From Hydractinia symbiolongicarpus (lineage: Eukaryota; Cnidaria; Hydrozoa; Anthoathecata; Hydractiniidae), in assembly GCF_029227915.1 (NCBI RefSeq), contig NC_079884.1:2916001-2980000 (forward strand): a stretch of 64,000 bases of DNA, read 5' to 3'. Positions within the stretch are counted from its first letter, which is position 1, and the number at the start of each line of letters is the position of its first letter. The notes below the pieces were generated by a model, which had not been told where the DNA came from, made no database searches, and was given only the letters and a program-made list of their open reading frames with translations. Position numbers and translations under genes: made by a program. Shown piece by piece: positions 40,601-54,775 of the stretch.

Positions 40601-43600
40601 TTTAAAAACTAAGATAAATATGTCATTTTGCACTCTGGGACCAATACTAGCCGTTTTCGCGCGCTGAAGGAACAGTGACAGTTTTAAAAACTACATATCA
40701 ATGAATTTCTAACGGTATCAGTCCGTTTGAATTACAACGGTTGCGTGACATATTCGTCCCCACATGTATTTAGCGATATTTTTCTGATATTACTAGGTTG
40801 CATCGCTTCTAACAGTGAAACAATTGACTGTGGTACTTAATTGAACTAAATTTGGACTGTGATCTGATAAATATTATAAAGGAGACATTTTGACTACAAG
40901 AAGTAACATTCTTCTTAATTTGAAATGATTGCTGGAACTCAGTGAATACACTGGGTGCTGTGGTAGCGCTTCATTTAAAAAGTTAGATAAATAAGTCTTT
41001 TCTACTGTGGGACCAATCCTAGCCGTTAGCGTGCGCTGAAGATATACAGACAGTTTCAAAATCTCCATTTCATTGACTTTCTAACGGTGTCAATACGTTT
41101 GAGTTACAACGGTTGCATCCTACATTCGTACCAACATGTATTTAGTGATTTTCTTCCGATATTACTAAGTTGCATCGCTTTTAACAGTAAAACGATTGAC
41201 TGTGGGACTTAAGTGAACTGATTTTGGACCTTGACCTTATAAATGTTATAAGTGAGACAATTGTACTCCAAGAAATAACATTCTTCTTAATTTGACATGA
41301 TTGTGGGAACTCAGCTGTTGCACAGGACCCTGTGGTAGCGATTCATTTAAAAATTTAGATAAATAAGTCATTTTTACTGTGGAACCAATCCTAGCCGTTA
41401 GCGCGCGCTGTAGACATAGAGACAGTTTCAAAAACTCCATTTCAATGACTTTCTAACGGTGTCAATCCGTTTGAGTTACAACGGTTGCGTCACACATTCG
41501 TACGAGCATGTATTTTGTGATTTTCTTCCGATATTACTAAGTTGATTGCTTTTAACAGTGAGGCGATTGACTGTGGGAATTAATTGAACTGATTTTGGAC
41601 TGTGACCTTATAAATGTGATAAATGAGCCGATTGCTCCAAGAAATATCATTCTTCTTAATTTGACATGATTGTGGGAACTCAACTGTTGCACAGGACCCT
41701 GTGGTAGCGATTCATTTAAAAATTTAGATAAATAAGTCATTTTTACTGTGGGACCAGTCCTAGACGTTACGCGCGCTGTAGACATTGAGACAGTTTAAAA
41801 AACTCCATTTCAATGACTTTCTAACGGTGTCAATCCGTTTGAGTTACAACGGTTGCGTCACACATTCGTACCAACATGTATTTAGTGATTATTTTCGGAT
41901 ACTCCTAAGTTGTATCGCTTTGAACAGTGCAACGATTGACTGTGGGACTTAATTGAATTGATTTTGGACTTTGAACATATAAATGTTATACAAAAGACAT
42001 TTTGACTACAAGAAGTAACATTCTTCTTAATTTGAAATGATTGTGGGAACTCAGCTGTTGCACAGGACCCTGTGGTAGCGATTCATTTAAAAATTTAGAT
42101 AAATAAGTCATTTTTACTGTGGAACCAATCCTAGCCGTTAGCGCGCGCTGTAAACATAGAGACAGTTTCAAAAACTCCATTTCAATGACTTTCTAACGGT
42201 GTCAATCCGTTTGAGTTACAACGGTTGCGTCACACATTCGTACGAGCATGTATTTTGTGATTTTCTTCCGATATTACTAAGTTGATTGCTTTTAACAGTG
42301 AAGCGATTGACTGTGGGAATTAATTGAACTGATTTTGGACTGTGACCTTATAAATGTGATAAATGAGCCGATTGCTCCAAGAAATATCATTCTTCTTAAT
42401 TTGACATGATTGTGGGAACTCAACTGTTGCACAGGACCCTGTGGTAGCGATTCATTTAAAAATTTAGATAAATAAGTCATTTTTACTGTGGGACCAGTCC
42501 TAGACGTTACGCGCGCTGTAGACATTGAGACAGTTTAAAAAACTCCATTTCAATGACTTTCTAACGGTGTCAATCCGTTTGAGTTACAACGGTTGCGTCA
42601 CACATTCGTACCAACATGTATTTAGTGATTATTTTCGGATACTCCTAAGTTGTATCGCTTTGAACAGTGAAACGATTGACTGTGGGACTTAATTGAACTG
42701 ATTTTGGACTTTGACCTTATAAATGTGATAAATGAGTCATTTTGACTACAAGAAATAACATTCTTCTTAATTTGACATGATTGCTGGAACTCAGCGATTA
42801 CACTGGGCGCTGTGGTAACGCTTTATTTAAAAATTAAGATAAATAAGTCACTTTTTACTGTGGGACCAATCCTAGCCCTTATCGCGAGCTGAAGAGGTAG
42901 AGACAGTTTTAAAAACTACATTTCATTGATTTTCAAACGGGGTCAATCCGTTTGAGTTACAACGGTTGCGTCACATATTTGTACCAACATGTATTTAGTG
43001 ATTTTCTTCCGATATTATTACTAAGTTGCATCGCTTTTAACAGTAAAACGATTGACTTTGGGTCTTAAGTGAACTGATTTTGGACCTTGACCTTATAAAT
43101 GTTATAAGTGAGACAATTGGACTCCAAGAAATAACATTCTTCTTAATTTGACATGATTGTGGGAACTCAGCTGTTGCACAGGACCCTGTGGTAGCGATTC
43201 ATTTAAAAATTTAGATAAATAAGTCATTTTTACTGTGGAACCAATCCTAGCCGTTAGCGCGCGCTGTAGACATAGAGACAGTTTCAAAAACTCCATTTCG
43301 TTGACTTTCTAACGGTGTCAATCCGTTTGAGTTACAACGGTTGCGTCACACAATCGTACGAACCTGTATTTAGTGATTATTTTCGGATACTCTTAAGTTG
43401 TATCGCTTTGAACAGTGAAACGATTGACTGTGGGACTTAATTGAACTGATTTTGGACTTTGACCTTATAAATGTGATAAATGAGTCATTTTGACTACAAG
43501 AAATAACATTCTTCTTAATTTGACATGATTGCTGGAACTCAGCGATTACACTGGGCGCTGTGGTAACGCTTTATTTAAAAATTAAGATAAATAAGTCACT

Positions 43601-46600
43601 TTTTACTGTGGGACCAATCCTAGCCCTTATCGCGAGCTGAAGAGGTAGAGACAGTTTTAAAAACTACATTTCATTGATTTTCAAACGGGGTCAATCCGTT
43701 TGAGTTACAACGGTTGTGTCACATATTTGTACCAACATGTATTTAGTGATTTTCTTCCGATATTATTACTAAGTTGCATCGCTTTTAACAGTAAAACGAT
43801 TGACTTTGGGTCTTAAGTGAACTGATTTTGGACCTTGACCTTATAAATGTTATAAGTGAGACAATTGGACTCCAAGAAATAACATTCTTCTTAATTTGAC
43901 ATGATTGTGGGAACTCAGCTGTTGCACAGGACCCTGTGGTAGCGATTCATTTAAAAATTTAGATAAATAAGTCATTTTTACTGTGGAACCAATCCTAGCC
44001 GTTAGCGCGCTGTAGACATAGAGACAGTTTCAAAAACTCCATTTCGTTGACTTTCTAACGGTGTCAATCCGTTTGAGTTACAACGGTTGCGTCACACAAT
44101 CGTACGAACCTGTATTTAGTGATTATTTTCGGATACTCTTAAGTTGTATCGCTTTGAACAGTGAAACGATTGACTGTGGGACTTAATTGAACTGATTTTG
44201 GACCTTGACCTTATAAATGTTATAAGTGAGACAATTGGACTCCAAGAAATAACATTCTTCTTAATTTGACATGATTGTGGGAACTCAGCTGTTGCACAGG
44301 ACCCTGTGGTAGCGATTCATTTAAAAATTTGGATAAATAAGTCATTTTTACTGTGGGACCAATCCTAGCCGTCAGCGCGCACAGTAGACGTAGAGACAGT
44401 TTCAAAAACTCCATCTCATTGAGTTTCTAATGGTGTCAATCCGTTTGAGTTACAACGGTTGCGTCACATATTCGTACCAACATGTATTTAGTGATTTTTT
44501 TCGGACATTCCTAAGTTGTATGGATTTGAACAGTGAAACGATTGACTGTGGGACTTAATTGAACTGATTTTGGACTTTGACCTTATAAATGTGATAAATG
44601 AGTCATTTTGACTACAAGAAATAACATTCTTCTTAATTTGACATGATTTCTGGAACTCAGCAATTACACTGGGCGCTGTGGTAACGCTTTATTTAAAAAT
44701 TAAGATAAATAAGTCATTTTTTACTGTGGGACAAATCCCAGCCCTTATCGCGAGCTGAAGAAATAGAGACGGTTTTAAAAACTACATTTCATTGATTTTA
44801 AAACGTGGTCAATCCGTTTGAGTTACAACGGTTGCGTCACATATTCATACCAACATGTATTTAGTGATTTTCTTCCGATATTACTAAGTTGCATCGCTTT
44901 TAACAGTGAAACGATTGACTGTGGGACTTAAGTGAACTGATTTTGGACCTTGACCTTATAAATGTTATAAGTGAGACAATTGGACTCCAAGAAATAACAT
45001 TCTTCTTAATTTGACAAGATTTTGGGAAATCAGCTGTTGCACAGGACCCTGTGGTAGCGATTCAATTAAAAATTTATATAAATAAGTCATTTTTACTGTA
45101 GGACCAATCCTAGCCGTTAGCGGGCGCTGTAGACATAGAGACAGTTTCAAAAACTCCATTTCATTGAGTTTCTAACGGTGTCAATCCGTTTGAGTTACAA
45201 CGGTTGCGTCACATATTCGTACCAACATGTATTTAGTGATTTTTTTCGGCTATTCCTTAGTTGTATCGCTTTCAACAGTGAAACGATTGACTGTGGGACT
45301 TAATTGAACTGATTTTGAACTTTGACCTTCTAAATGTGATAAATGAGCCATTTTGACTACAAGAAAATAACATTCTTTTTAATTTGACATGATTTTGGGA
45401 AATCAGCTGTTGCACAGGACCCTGTGGTAGCGATTCAATTAAAAATTTAGATAAATAAGTCATTTTTACTGTAGGACCAATCCTAGCCGTTAGCGGGCGC
45501 TGTAGACATAGAGACAGTTTCAAAAACTCCATTTCATTGAGTTTCTAACGGTGTCAATCCGTTTGAGTTACAACGGTTGCGTCACATATTCGTACCAACA
45601 TGTATTTAGTGATTTTTTTCGGCTATTCCTTAGTTGTATCGCTTTCAACAGTGAAACGATTGACTGTGGGACTTAATTGAACTGATTTTGAACTTTGACC
45701 TTCTAAATGTGATAAATGAGCCATTTTGACTACAAGAAAATAACATTCTTTTTAATTTGACATGATTGTGGGAACTCAGCGGTTGCACAGGTCCCTGTGG
45801 TAGCGATTCAATTAAAAATTTAGATAAATAAGTCATTTTTACTTTGGGAGCAATCCTAGCCGTTAGCGCGCGCTGAAGATATAGAGACAGTTTCAAAAAC
45901 TCCATTTCATTGACTTTCTAACGGTAACAATCCGCTTCAGTTACAACGGTTGCGTCACAAATTCGTACCAGCATGTATTTAGCGATATTTATCTCATATT
46001 ACTAGGTTGAATCGCTTTTACCAGTGAAACGATTCACTGTGGGACTTAATTGAACTGATTTTGGACTGTGACCTTATAAATGTTATAAGTGAGTCAATTG
46101 GACTCAAAGAAATAACATTCTTTTTAATTTGACATGATTGTGGGAACTCAGCGAATACACTGGACCCTGTGGTAGCGCTTCATTTAACAATTTAGATAAA
46201 TAAGTCATTTCTACTTTGGGACCAATCCTAGCCGTTAGCGCGCGGTGAAGATATAGAGACAGTTTCAAAATCTCCATTTCATTGACTTTCTAACGGTGTC
46301 AATCCGTTTGAGTTACAACGGTTGCGTCACATATTCGTACCAACATGTATTTAGTGATTTTTTTCGGCTATTCCTTAGTTGTATCGCTTTCAACAGTGAA
46401 ACGATTGACTGTGGGACTTAATTGAACTGATTTTGAACTTTGACCTTCTAAATGTGATAAATGAGCCATTTTGACTACAAGAAAATAACATTCTTTTTAA
46501 TTTGACATGATTGTGGGAACTCAGCGGTTGCACAGGTCCCTGTGGTAGCGATTCAATTAAAAATTTAGATAAATAAGTCATTTTTACTTTGGGACCAATC

Positions 46601-47150
46601 CTAGCCGTTAGCGCGCGCTGAAGATATAGAGACAGTTTCAAAAACTCCATTTCATTGACTTTCTAACGGTATCAATCCGCTTCAGTTACAACAGTTGCGT
46701 CACAAATTCGTACCAGCATGTATTTAGCAATATTTATCTCATATTACTAGGTTGAATTGCTTTTACCAGTGAAACGATTCACTGTGGGACTTAATTGAAC
46801 TGATTTTGGACTGTGACCTTATAAATGTTATAAGTGAGGCAATTGGACTCAAAGAAATAACATTCTTTTTAATTTGACATGATTGTGGGAACTCAGCGAA
46901 TACACTGGACCCTGTGGTAGCGCTTCATTTAACAATTTAGATAAAAAAGTCATTTCTACTTTGGGACCAATCCTAGCCGTTAGCGCGCGGTGAAAATATA
47001 GAGACAGTTTCAAAATCTCCATTTCATTGACTTTCTAACGGTGTCAATGCGTTTGAGTTACAACGGTTGCATCACACATTCGTACCAACATGTATTTAGT
47101 GATTTTTTTCCGATATTACTAAGTTGTATCGCTTTCAGCAGTGAAACGTT
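37601..47150 (+). repeat. Satellite with ~740-748 bp dimer repeats and single-monomer duplications
   Basis: Frames at 41552 and 42292 are 740 bp apart and nearly identical. The marker GATATTATTACTAAG, which holds a 3 bp insertion, occurs at 43011 and again at 43759, 748 bp apart. Monomers at 45272 and 45645 are 373 bp apart, and a third copy lies at 46390. The array stays in one orientation. No gene was seen. Confidence 0.88.
37608..37624 (+). other. Internal deletion junction in a satellite monomer
   Basis: The sequence runs from AAATGTTATAAG straight into CTTCATTTAAAAATTTAG. The usual monomer has about 88 bp between these points (TGAGACAATTGG through GTGGTAGCG). The spacing between the flanking conserved words (37465 to 37748) is 283 bp instead of about 372. 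Confidence 0.85.
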
Positions 47151-50100
47151 TCACTGGGGGATTTAATTGAACTGCTCTTGGACTTTGACCTTATAAAGGT
47201 GATAAATGAGCCAGTTTGACTACAAGAATTACCAGTCTTCTTAATTTGACATCATTGCTGGAACTCAGCGATTACACTGAGCGCTGTGGTAGCGCTTTGT
47301 TAAAAAAATTAAGATAAATAAGTCATTCTTTACAGTGGGACCAATCCTAGCCGTTAGTTCGCCCTGAAGAAATAGAGACAGTTGCAAAAACTGCATTACA
47401 TTGACTTTCTAACGGTGTCAATCCGTTTGAGTTACAACAGTTGCGTCACATATTCGTACCAACATGTATTTAGTGATTTTTTCCAATATTACTAACTTGT
47501 ATTGCTTTTAACAGTGAAACGATTGACTGTTGGAATAAATTGAACTGATTCTGGATTGTGACTTTATAAGTGTCATAAATGAGCCAATTGGTATCCAAGG
47601 AATAACTTTCTCCTTAATTTGACGTGAGTGCTGGAATTCAGCGATTACATTAGGCTCTGTCGTAGCGCTTTATTTAAAAACTTAGATAAGTAAGTCTTTT
47701 CTTACTGTGGGAGCAATCCTGGCCGTTAGCACGCGCTGAATAAATAGGAACAGTTTCAAAGACTACATTTCATTGACATTCTAGCGGTATAAATCCGTTT
47801 GAGTTACAACGGTTGCGTCACATATTCGTACCAACATGTATTTAGCGATAGTACTCGGATATTACCAGTTTGCATCGATTTTAACATTGAAACGTTTGAC
47901 TGTGGGACATAATTGAACTGATTTTGGACTTTGACCTTATAAATGTGATAAATGAGCCAGTTTGACTACAAGAAATAACATTGTTCTTAATTTGACATGA
48001 TTGCTGGAACTCAGCGATTACACTGGGCGCTGTGGTAGCGCTTTGTTAAAAAAATTAAGATAAGTAAGTCATTCTTTACTGTGGGACCAATCCTAGCCGT
48101 TAGTTCGCGCTGAAGATATAGAGACAGTTGTAAAAACTGCATTTCATTGACTTTCTAACGGTGTCAATTCGTTTGAGTTACAACAGTTGCGTCACATATT
48201 CGTACCAACATGTATTTAGTGATTTTTTCCAATATTACTAAGTTGTATTGCTTTTAACAGTGAAACGATTGACTGTGGGAATAAATTGAACTGATTCTGG
48301 ACTGTGACTTTATAAATGTCATAAATGAGCCAATTGGTATCCAAGGAATAACTTTCTTCTTAATTTGACGTGAGTGCTGGAATTCAGCGATTACATTAGG
48401 CTCTGTCGTAGCGCTTTATTTAAAAACTTAGATAAAAAAGTATTTTCTTACTGTGGGACCAATCCTGGCCGTTAGCACGCGCTGAATAAATAGGAACAGT
48501 TTCAAATACTACATTTCATTGACTTTCTAACGGTGTCAATCCGTTTGAGTTACAACAGTTGCGTCACATATTCGTACCAACATGTATTTAGTGATTTTTT
48601 CCAATATTACTAAGTTGTATTGCTTTTAACAGTGAAACGATTGACTGTGGGAATAAATTGAACTGATTCTGGACTGTGACTTTATAAATGTCATAAATGA
48701 GCCAATTGGTAACCAAGGAATAACTTTCTTCTTAATTTGACGTTAGTGCTGGAATTCAGCGATTACATTAGGCTCTGTCGTAGCGCTTTATTTAAAAACT
48801 TAGATAAATAAGTCTTTTCTTACTGTGGGACCAATCCTGGCCGTTAGCACGTGCTGAATAAAGAGGAACAGTTTCAAAGACTACATTTTATTGACATTCT
48901 AGCGGTATGAATCCGTTTGAGTTACAACGGTTGCGTCACATATTCGTACCAACATGTATTTAGCGATAGCATTCGGATATTACTAGGTTGCATCGCTTTT
49001 AACAGAGAAACGTTTGACTGGGGGATTTAATTGAACTGCTCTTGGACTTTGACCTCATAAAGGTGATAAATGAGCCAGTTTGACTACAATAAATAACAGT
49101 CTTCTTAATTTGACATCATTGCTGGAACTCAGCGATTACACTGGGCGCTGTGGTAGCGCTTTGTTAAAAAAATTAAGATAAATAAGTCATTCTTTCCTGT
49201 GGGACCAATCCTAGCCGTTAGTTCGCGCTGAAGAAATAGAGACAGTTTCAAAAACTGCATTACATTGACTTTCTAACGGTGTCAATCCGTTTGAGTTACA
49301 ACAGTTGTGTCACATATTCGTACCAACATGTATTTAGTGATATTTTCCAATATTACTAAGTTGTATTGCTTTTAACAGTGAAACGATTGACTGTGGGAAT
49401 AAATTGAACTGATTCTGGACTGTGACTTTATAAATGTCATAAATGAGCCAATTGGTATCCAAGGAATAACTTTCTTCTTAATTTGACGTGAGTGCTGGAA
49501 TTCAGCGATTACATTAGGCTCTGTCGTAGCGCTTTATTTAAAAACTTAGATAAAAAAGTATTTTCTTACTGTGGGACCAATCCTGGCCGTTAGCACGCGC
49601 TGAATAAATAGGAACAGTTTCAAATACTACATTTCATTGACTTTCTAACGGTGTCAATCCGTTTGAGTTACAACAGTTGCGTCACATAGTCGTACCAACA
49701 TGTATTTAGTGATTTTTTCCAATATTACTAAGTTGTATTGCTTTTAACAGTGAAACGATTGACTGTGGGAATAAATTGAACTGATTCTGGACTGTGACTT
49801 TATAAATGTCATAAATGAGCCAATTGGTAACCAAGGAATAACTTTCTTCTTAATTTGACGTGAGTGCTGGAATTCAGCGATTACATTAGGCTCTGTCGTA
49901 GCGCTTTATTTAAAAACTTAGATAAATAAGTCTTTTCTTACTGTGGGACCAATCCTGGCCGTTAGCACGTGCTGAATAAAGAGGAACAGTTTCAAAGACT
50001 ACATTTTATTGACATTCTAGCGGTATAAATCCGTTTGAGTTACAACGGTTGCGTCACATATTCGTACCAACATGTATTTAGCGATAGCATTCGGATATTA

Positions 50101-51507
50101 CTAGGTTGCATCGCTTTTAACAGAGAAACGTTTGACTGGGGGATTTAATTGAACTGCTCTTGGACTTTGACCTTATAAAGGTGATAAATGAGCCAGTTTG
50201 ACTACAATAAATAACAGTCTTCTTAATTTGACATCATTGCTGGAACTCAGCGATTACACTGGGCGCTGTGGTAGCGCTTTGTTAAAAAAATTAAGATAAA
50301 TAAGTCATTCTTTCCTGTGGGACCAATCCTAGCCGTTAGTTCGCGCTGAAGAAATAGAGACAGTTTCAAAAACTGCATTACATTGACTTTCTAACGGTGT
50401 CAATCCGTTTGAGTTACAACAGTTGTGTCACATATTCGTACCAACATGTATTTAGTGATATTTTCCAATATTACTAAGTTGTATTGCTTTTAACAGTAAA
50501 ACGATTGACTCTGGGAATAAATTGAACTGATTCTGGACTGTGACTTTATAAATGTCATAAATGAGCCAATTGGTATCCAAGGAATAACTTTCTTCTTAAT
50601 TTGTCGTGAGTGCTGGAATTCAGCGATTACATTAGTCTCTGTCGTAGCGCTTTATTTAAAAACTTAGATAAATAAGTCTTTTCTTACTGTGGGACCAATC
50701 CTGGCCGTTACAACCCGCACTGAATAAATAGGAACAGTTTCAAAGACTACATTTCATTGACTTTCTAACGGTGTCAATCCGTTTGAGTTACAACAGTTGC
50801 GTCACATATTCGTACCAACATGTATTTAGTGATTTTTACCAATATTACTAAGTTGTATTGCTTTTAACAGTGAAACGATTGACTGTGGGAATAAATTGAA
50901 CTGATTCTGGACTGTGCCTTTATAAATGTCATAAATGAGCCAATTGGTATCCAAGGACTAACTTTCTTCTTAATTTGACGTGAGTGCTGGAATTCAGCGA
51001 TTACATTAGGCTCTGTCGTAGCCCTTTATTTAAAAACTTAGATAAATAAGTCGCGCAAAGTAAATAAGAACAGTTTCAAAGACTACATTTCATTGACTTT
51101 TTAGCGTTATAAATCCGTTTGAGTTACAACGGTTGCGTCACATATTCGTACCAATATGTCTTTAGCGATAGTATTCGGATATCACTAGGTTGCATCACTT
51201 TTAACAGTTAAACGTTTGACTGGGGGATTTAATTAAACTGCTCTTGGACTTTGACCTTATAAAGGTGATAAGTGAGCCAGTTTGACTACAAGAAATAACA
51301 TTCTTCTTAATTTGACATGATTGCTGGAACTCAGTGATTACACTGGGCGCTGTGGTAGCGCTTTGTTAAAAAATTAAGATAAATAGGTCATTCTTTACTG
51401 TGGGACCAATCCGAGCCGTTAGTTCGCGCTGGAAAAATAGGGACAGTTTTAAAAACTACATTTCATTGAATTTCTAACGGTGTCAATCCGTTTGAGTTAC
51501 AACGGTT

Positions 51508-51523
51508 GCGTCACAGCGTCACA
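51508..51523 (+). repeat. 8 bp tandem duplication (GCGTCACA)2 inside a satellite monomer
   Basis: The invariant core reads GGTTGCGTCACAGCGTCACATATTCG in pieces: GCGTCACA occurs twice back to back, whereas every other monomer inspected has it once. It is a private mutation useful as a copy-specific marker. Confidence 0.9.
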
Positions 51524-53479
51524 TATTCGTACCAACATGTATTTAGTGATTTTTTCCAATATTACTAAGTTGTATTGCTTTCAACAGTGAAACGATTGAC
51601 TGTGGGAATTAATTGAACTGATTCTGGACTGTGACTTTATGAATGTGATAAATGAGCCAATTGGTCTCCAAGGAATAACTTTCTTCTTAATTTGACGTGA
51701 GTGCTGGAATTCAGCGATTACATTAGGCTCTGTTGTAGCGCTTTATTTAAAAACTTAAATAAATAAGTCGCGCAGAATAAATAAGAACAGTTTCAAAGAC
51801 TACATTTCATTGACTTTTTAGCGTTATAAATCCGTTTGAGTTACAACGGTTGCGTCACATATTCGTACCAATATGTCTTTAGCGATAATATTCGGATGTT
51901 ACTAGGTTGCATCGCTTTTAACAGTTAAACGTTTGACTGGGGGATTTAATTGAACTGCTCTTAGACTTTGAACTTATAAAGGTGATAAATGAGCCAGTTT
52001 GACTACAAGAAATAACAGTCTTCTTAATTTGACATGATTGCTGGAACTCAGCGATTACACTGGGCGCTGTGGTAGAGCTTTGTTAAAATAATTAAGATAA
52101 ATAAGTCATTCTTTACTGTGGGACCAATCCTAGCCGTTAGTTCGCGCTGAAAAAATAGGGACAGTTTCAAAAACTACATTTCATTGAATTTCTAACGGTG
52201 TCAATCCGTTTGAGTTACAATGGTTGCGTCACATATTCGTACCAACATGTATTTAGTGATTTTTTCCAATATTACTAAGTTGTATTGCTTTCAACAGTGA
52301 AACGATTGACTGTGGGAATTAATTGAACTGATTCTGGACTGTGACTTTATAAATGTGATAAATGAGCCAATTGGTATCAAAGGAATAACTTTCTTCTTAA
52401 CTTGACGTGAGTGCTGGAATTCAGCGATTACATTAGGCTCTGTCGTAGCGCTTTATTTAAAAACTTAGAGAAATAAGTCTTTTCTTACTGTGGGACCAAT
52501 CCTGGCCGTTAGCACGCGCTGAATAAATAGAAACAGTTTCAAAGACTACATTTCATTGACATTCTAGCGGTATAAATCCGTTTGAGTTACAACGGTTGCG
52601 TCACATTTTCGTACCAACATGTATTTAGCGATAGCATTCGGATATTACCAGTTTGCATCGATTTTAACATTGAAACGTTTGACTGTGGGACATAATTGAA
52701 CTGATTTTGGACTTTGGCCTTATAAATGTGATAAATGAGCCAGTTTGACTACAAGAAATAACATTCTTCTTATTTTGACATGATTGCTGGAACTCACCGA
52801 TTACACTGGGCGCTATGGTAGCGCTTTATTAAAAAATTCAGATAAATAAGTCATTTTTTACTGTGGGACCAATCCTAGCCGTTATCGCGCATTGAAGAAA
52901 TAGAGACTGTTTCAAAAACTACAATTCATTGACTTTCTAACGATGTGAATCCGTTTGAGTTGCAAGGGTTGCGTCACATATTCGTACCAACATGTATTTA
53001 GTGATTTTTTCCAATATTTCTAAGTTGTATTGCTTTTAACAGTGAAACGATTGACTGTGGGAATTAATTGAACTGATTCTGGACTGTGACTTTATAAATG
53101 TGATAAATAAGCCAATTGGTTTCAAAGGAATAACTTTCTTTTTAACTTGACGTGAGTGCTGGAATTCAGCGATTACATTAGGCTCTGTCGTAGCGCTTTA
53201 TTTAAAAACTTAGAGAAATAAGTCTTTTCTTACTGTAGGACCAATCCTGGCCGTTAGCACGCGCTGAATAAATAGGAACAGTTACAAAGACTACATTTCA
53301 TTGACATTCTAGCGGTATAAATCCGTTTGAGTTACAACGGTTGCGTCACATATTTGTACCAACATGTATTTAGCGATAGCATTCGGATATTACCAGTTTG
53401 CATCGATTTTAACATTGAAACGTTTGACTGTGGGACATAATTGAACTGATTTTGGACTTTGGCCTTATAAATGTGATAA

Positions 53480-54775
53480 ATGAGCCAGTTTGACTACAAG
53501 AAATAACATTCTTCTTATTTTGACATGATTGCTGGAACTCACCGATTACACTGGGCGCTATGGTAGCGCTTTATTAAAAAATTCAGATAAATAAGTCATT
53601 TTTTACTGTAGGACCAATCCTAGCCGTTATCGCGCATTGAAGAAATAGAGACTGTTTCAAAAACTACATTTCATTGACTTTCTAGCGGCATAAATCCGTT
53701 TGAGTTACAACAGTTGCGTCACATATTCGTACCAACATGTATTTAGTGATTTTCTTCCAATATTACTAAGTTGTATTGCTATTAACATTTCATTGACTTT
53801 CTAGCGGTATAAATGACTACAAGAAATAACATTCTTCTTAATTCGACATGATTGCTGGTACTCAGCGATTACACTGGGCGCTATGGTAGCGCTTTATTAA
53901 AAAATTCAGATAAATAAGTCATTTTTTACTGTGGGACCAATCCTAGCCGTTATCGCGCATTGAGGAATTAGAGACTGTTTCAAAAACTACATTTTATTGA
54001 TTTTCTAGCGGCAAAAATCCGTTTGAGTTTCAACGGTTGCCTCACATATTCGTACCAACATGTATTTAGTGATTTTCTTCCGACATTACTAAGTTGTATT
54101 GCTTTTAACAGTGAAACGAAGGCTGTGGGAATTAATTGAACTGCTCTTGGACTTTGACCTTATAAAGGTGATAAATGAGCCAGTTTGACTACAAGAAATA
54201 ACATTCTTCTTATTTTGACATGATTGCTGGAACTCACCGATTACACTGGGCGCTATGGTAGCGCTTTATTAAAAAATTCAGATAAATAAGTCATTTTTTA
54301 CTGTAGGACCAATCCTAGCCGTTATCGCGCATTGAAGAAATAGAGACTGTTTCAAAAACTACATTTCATTGACTTTCTAGCGGCATAAATCCGTTTGAGT
54401 TACAACGGTTGCGTCACATATTCGTACCAACATGTATTTAGTGATTTTCTTCCAATATTACTAAGTTGTATTGCTATTAACATTTCATTGACTTTCTAGC
54501 GGTATAAATGACTACAAGAAATAACATTCTTCTTAATTCGACATGATTGCTGGTACTCAGCGATTACACTGGGCGCTATGGTAGCGCTTTATTAAAAAAT
54601 TCAGATAAATAAGTCATTTTTTACTGTGGGACCAATCCTAGCCGTTATCGCGCATTGAGGAATTAGAGACTGTTTCAAAAACTACATTTTATTGATTTTC
54701 TAGCGGCAAAAATCCGTTTGAGTTTCAACGGTTGCCTCACATATTCGTACCAACATGTATTTAGTGATTTTCTTC
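53480..54775 (+). repeat. 695 bp satellite duplication containing a template-switch monomer
   Basis: Sequence at 53480-54080 reappears at 54175-54775, an offset of 695 bp. Each copy holds a normal monomer plus one rearranged monomer of about 323 bp. In the rearranged monomer the text after TTGTATTGCTATTAA is CATTTCATTGACTTTCTAGC GG TATAAAT, a stretch that belongs elsewhere in the monomer. It is followed by GACTACAAGAAATAAC. The breakpoints lie near 53781-53816 and 54476-54511. The rearrangement arose once and was then duplicated with its neighbour. Confidence 0.85.

Noticed and set aside
5226-46650. Dozens of minus-strand reading frames of 60-119 codons in the satellite
   Set aside because: All are the same stop-poor stretch of a tandem monomer. 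Lengths follow indels in the repeat, many monomers lack the frame, and there is no recognisable domain. I annotate repeats instead of genes.
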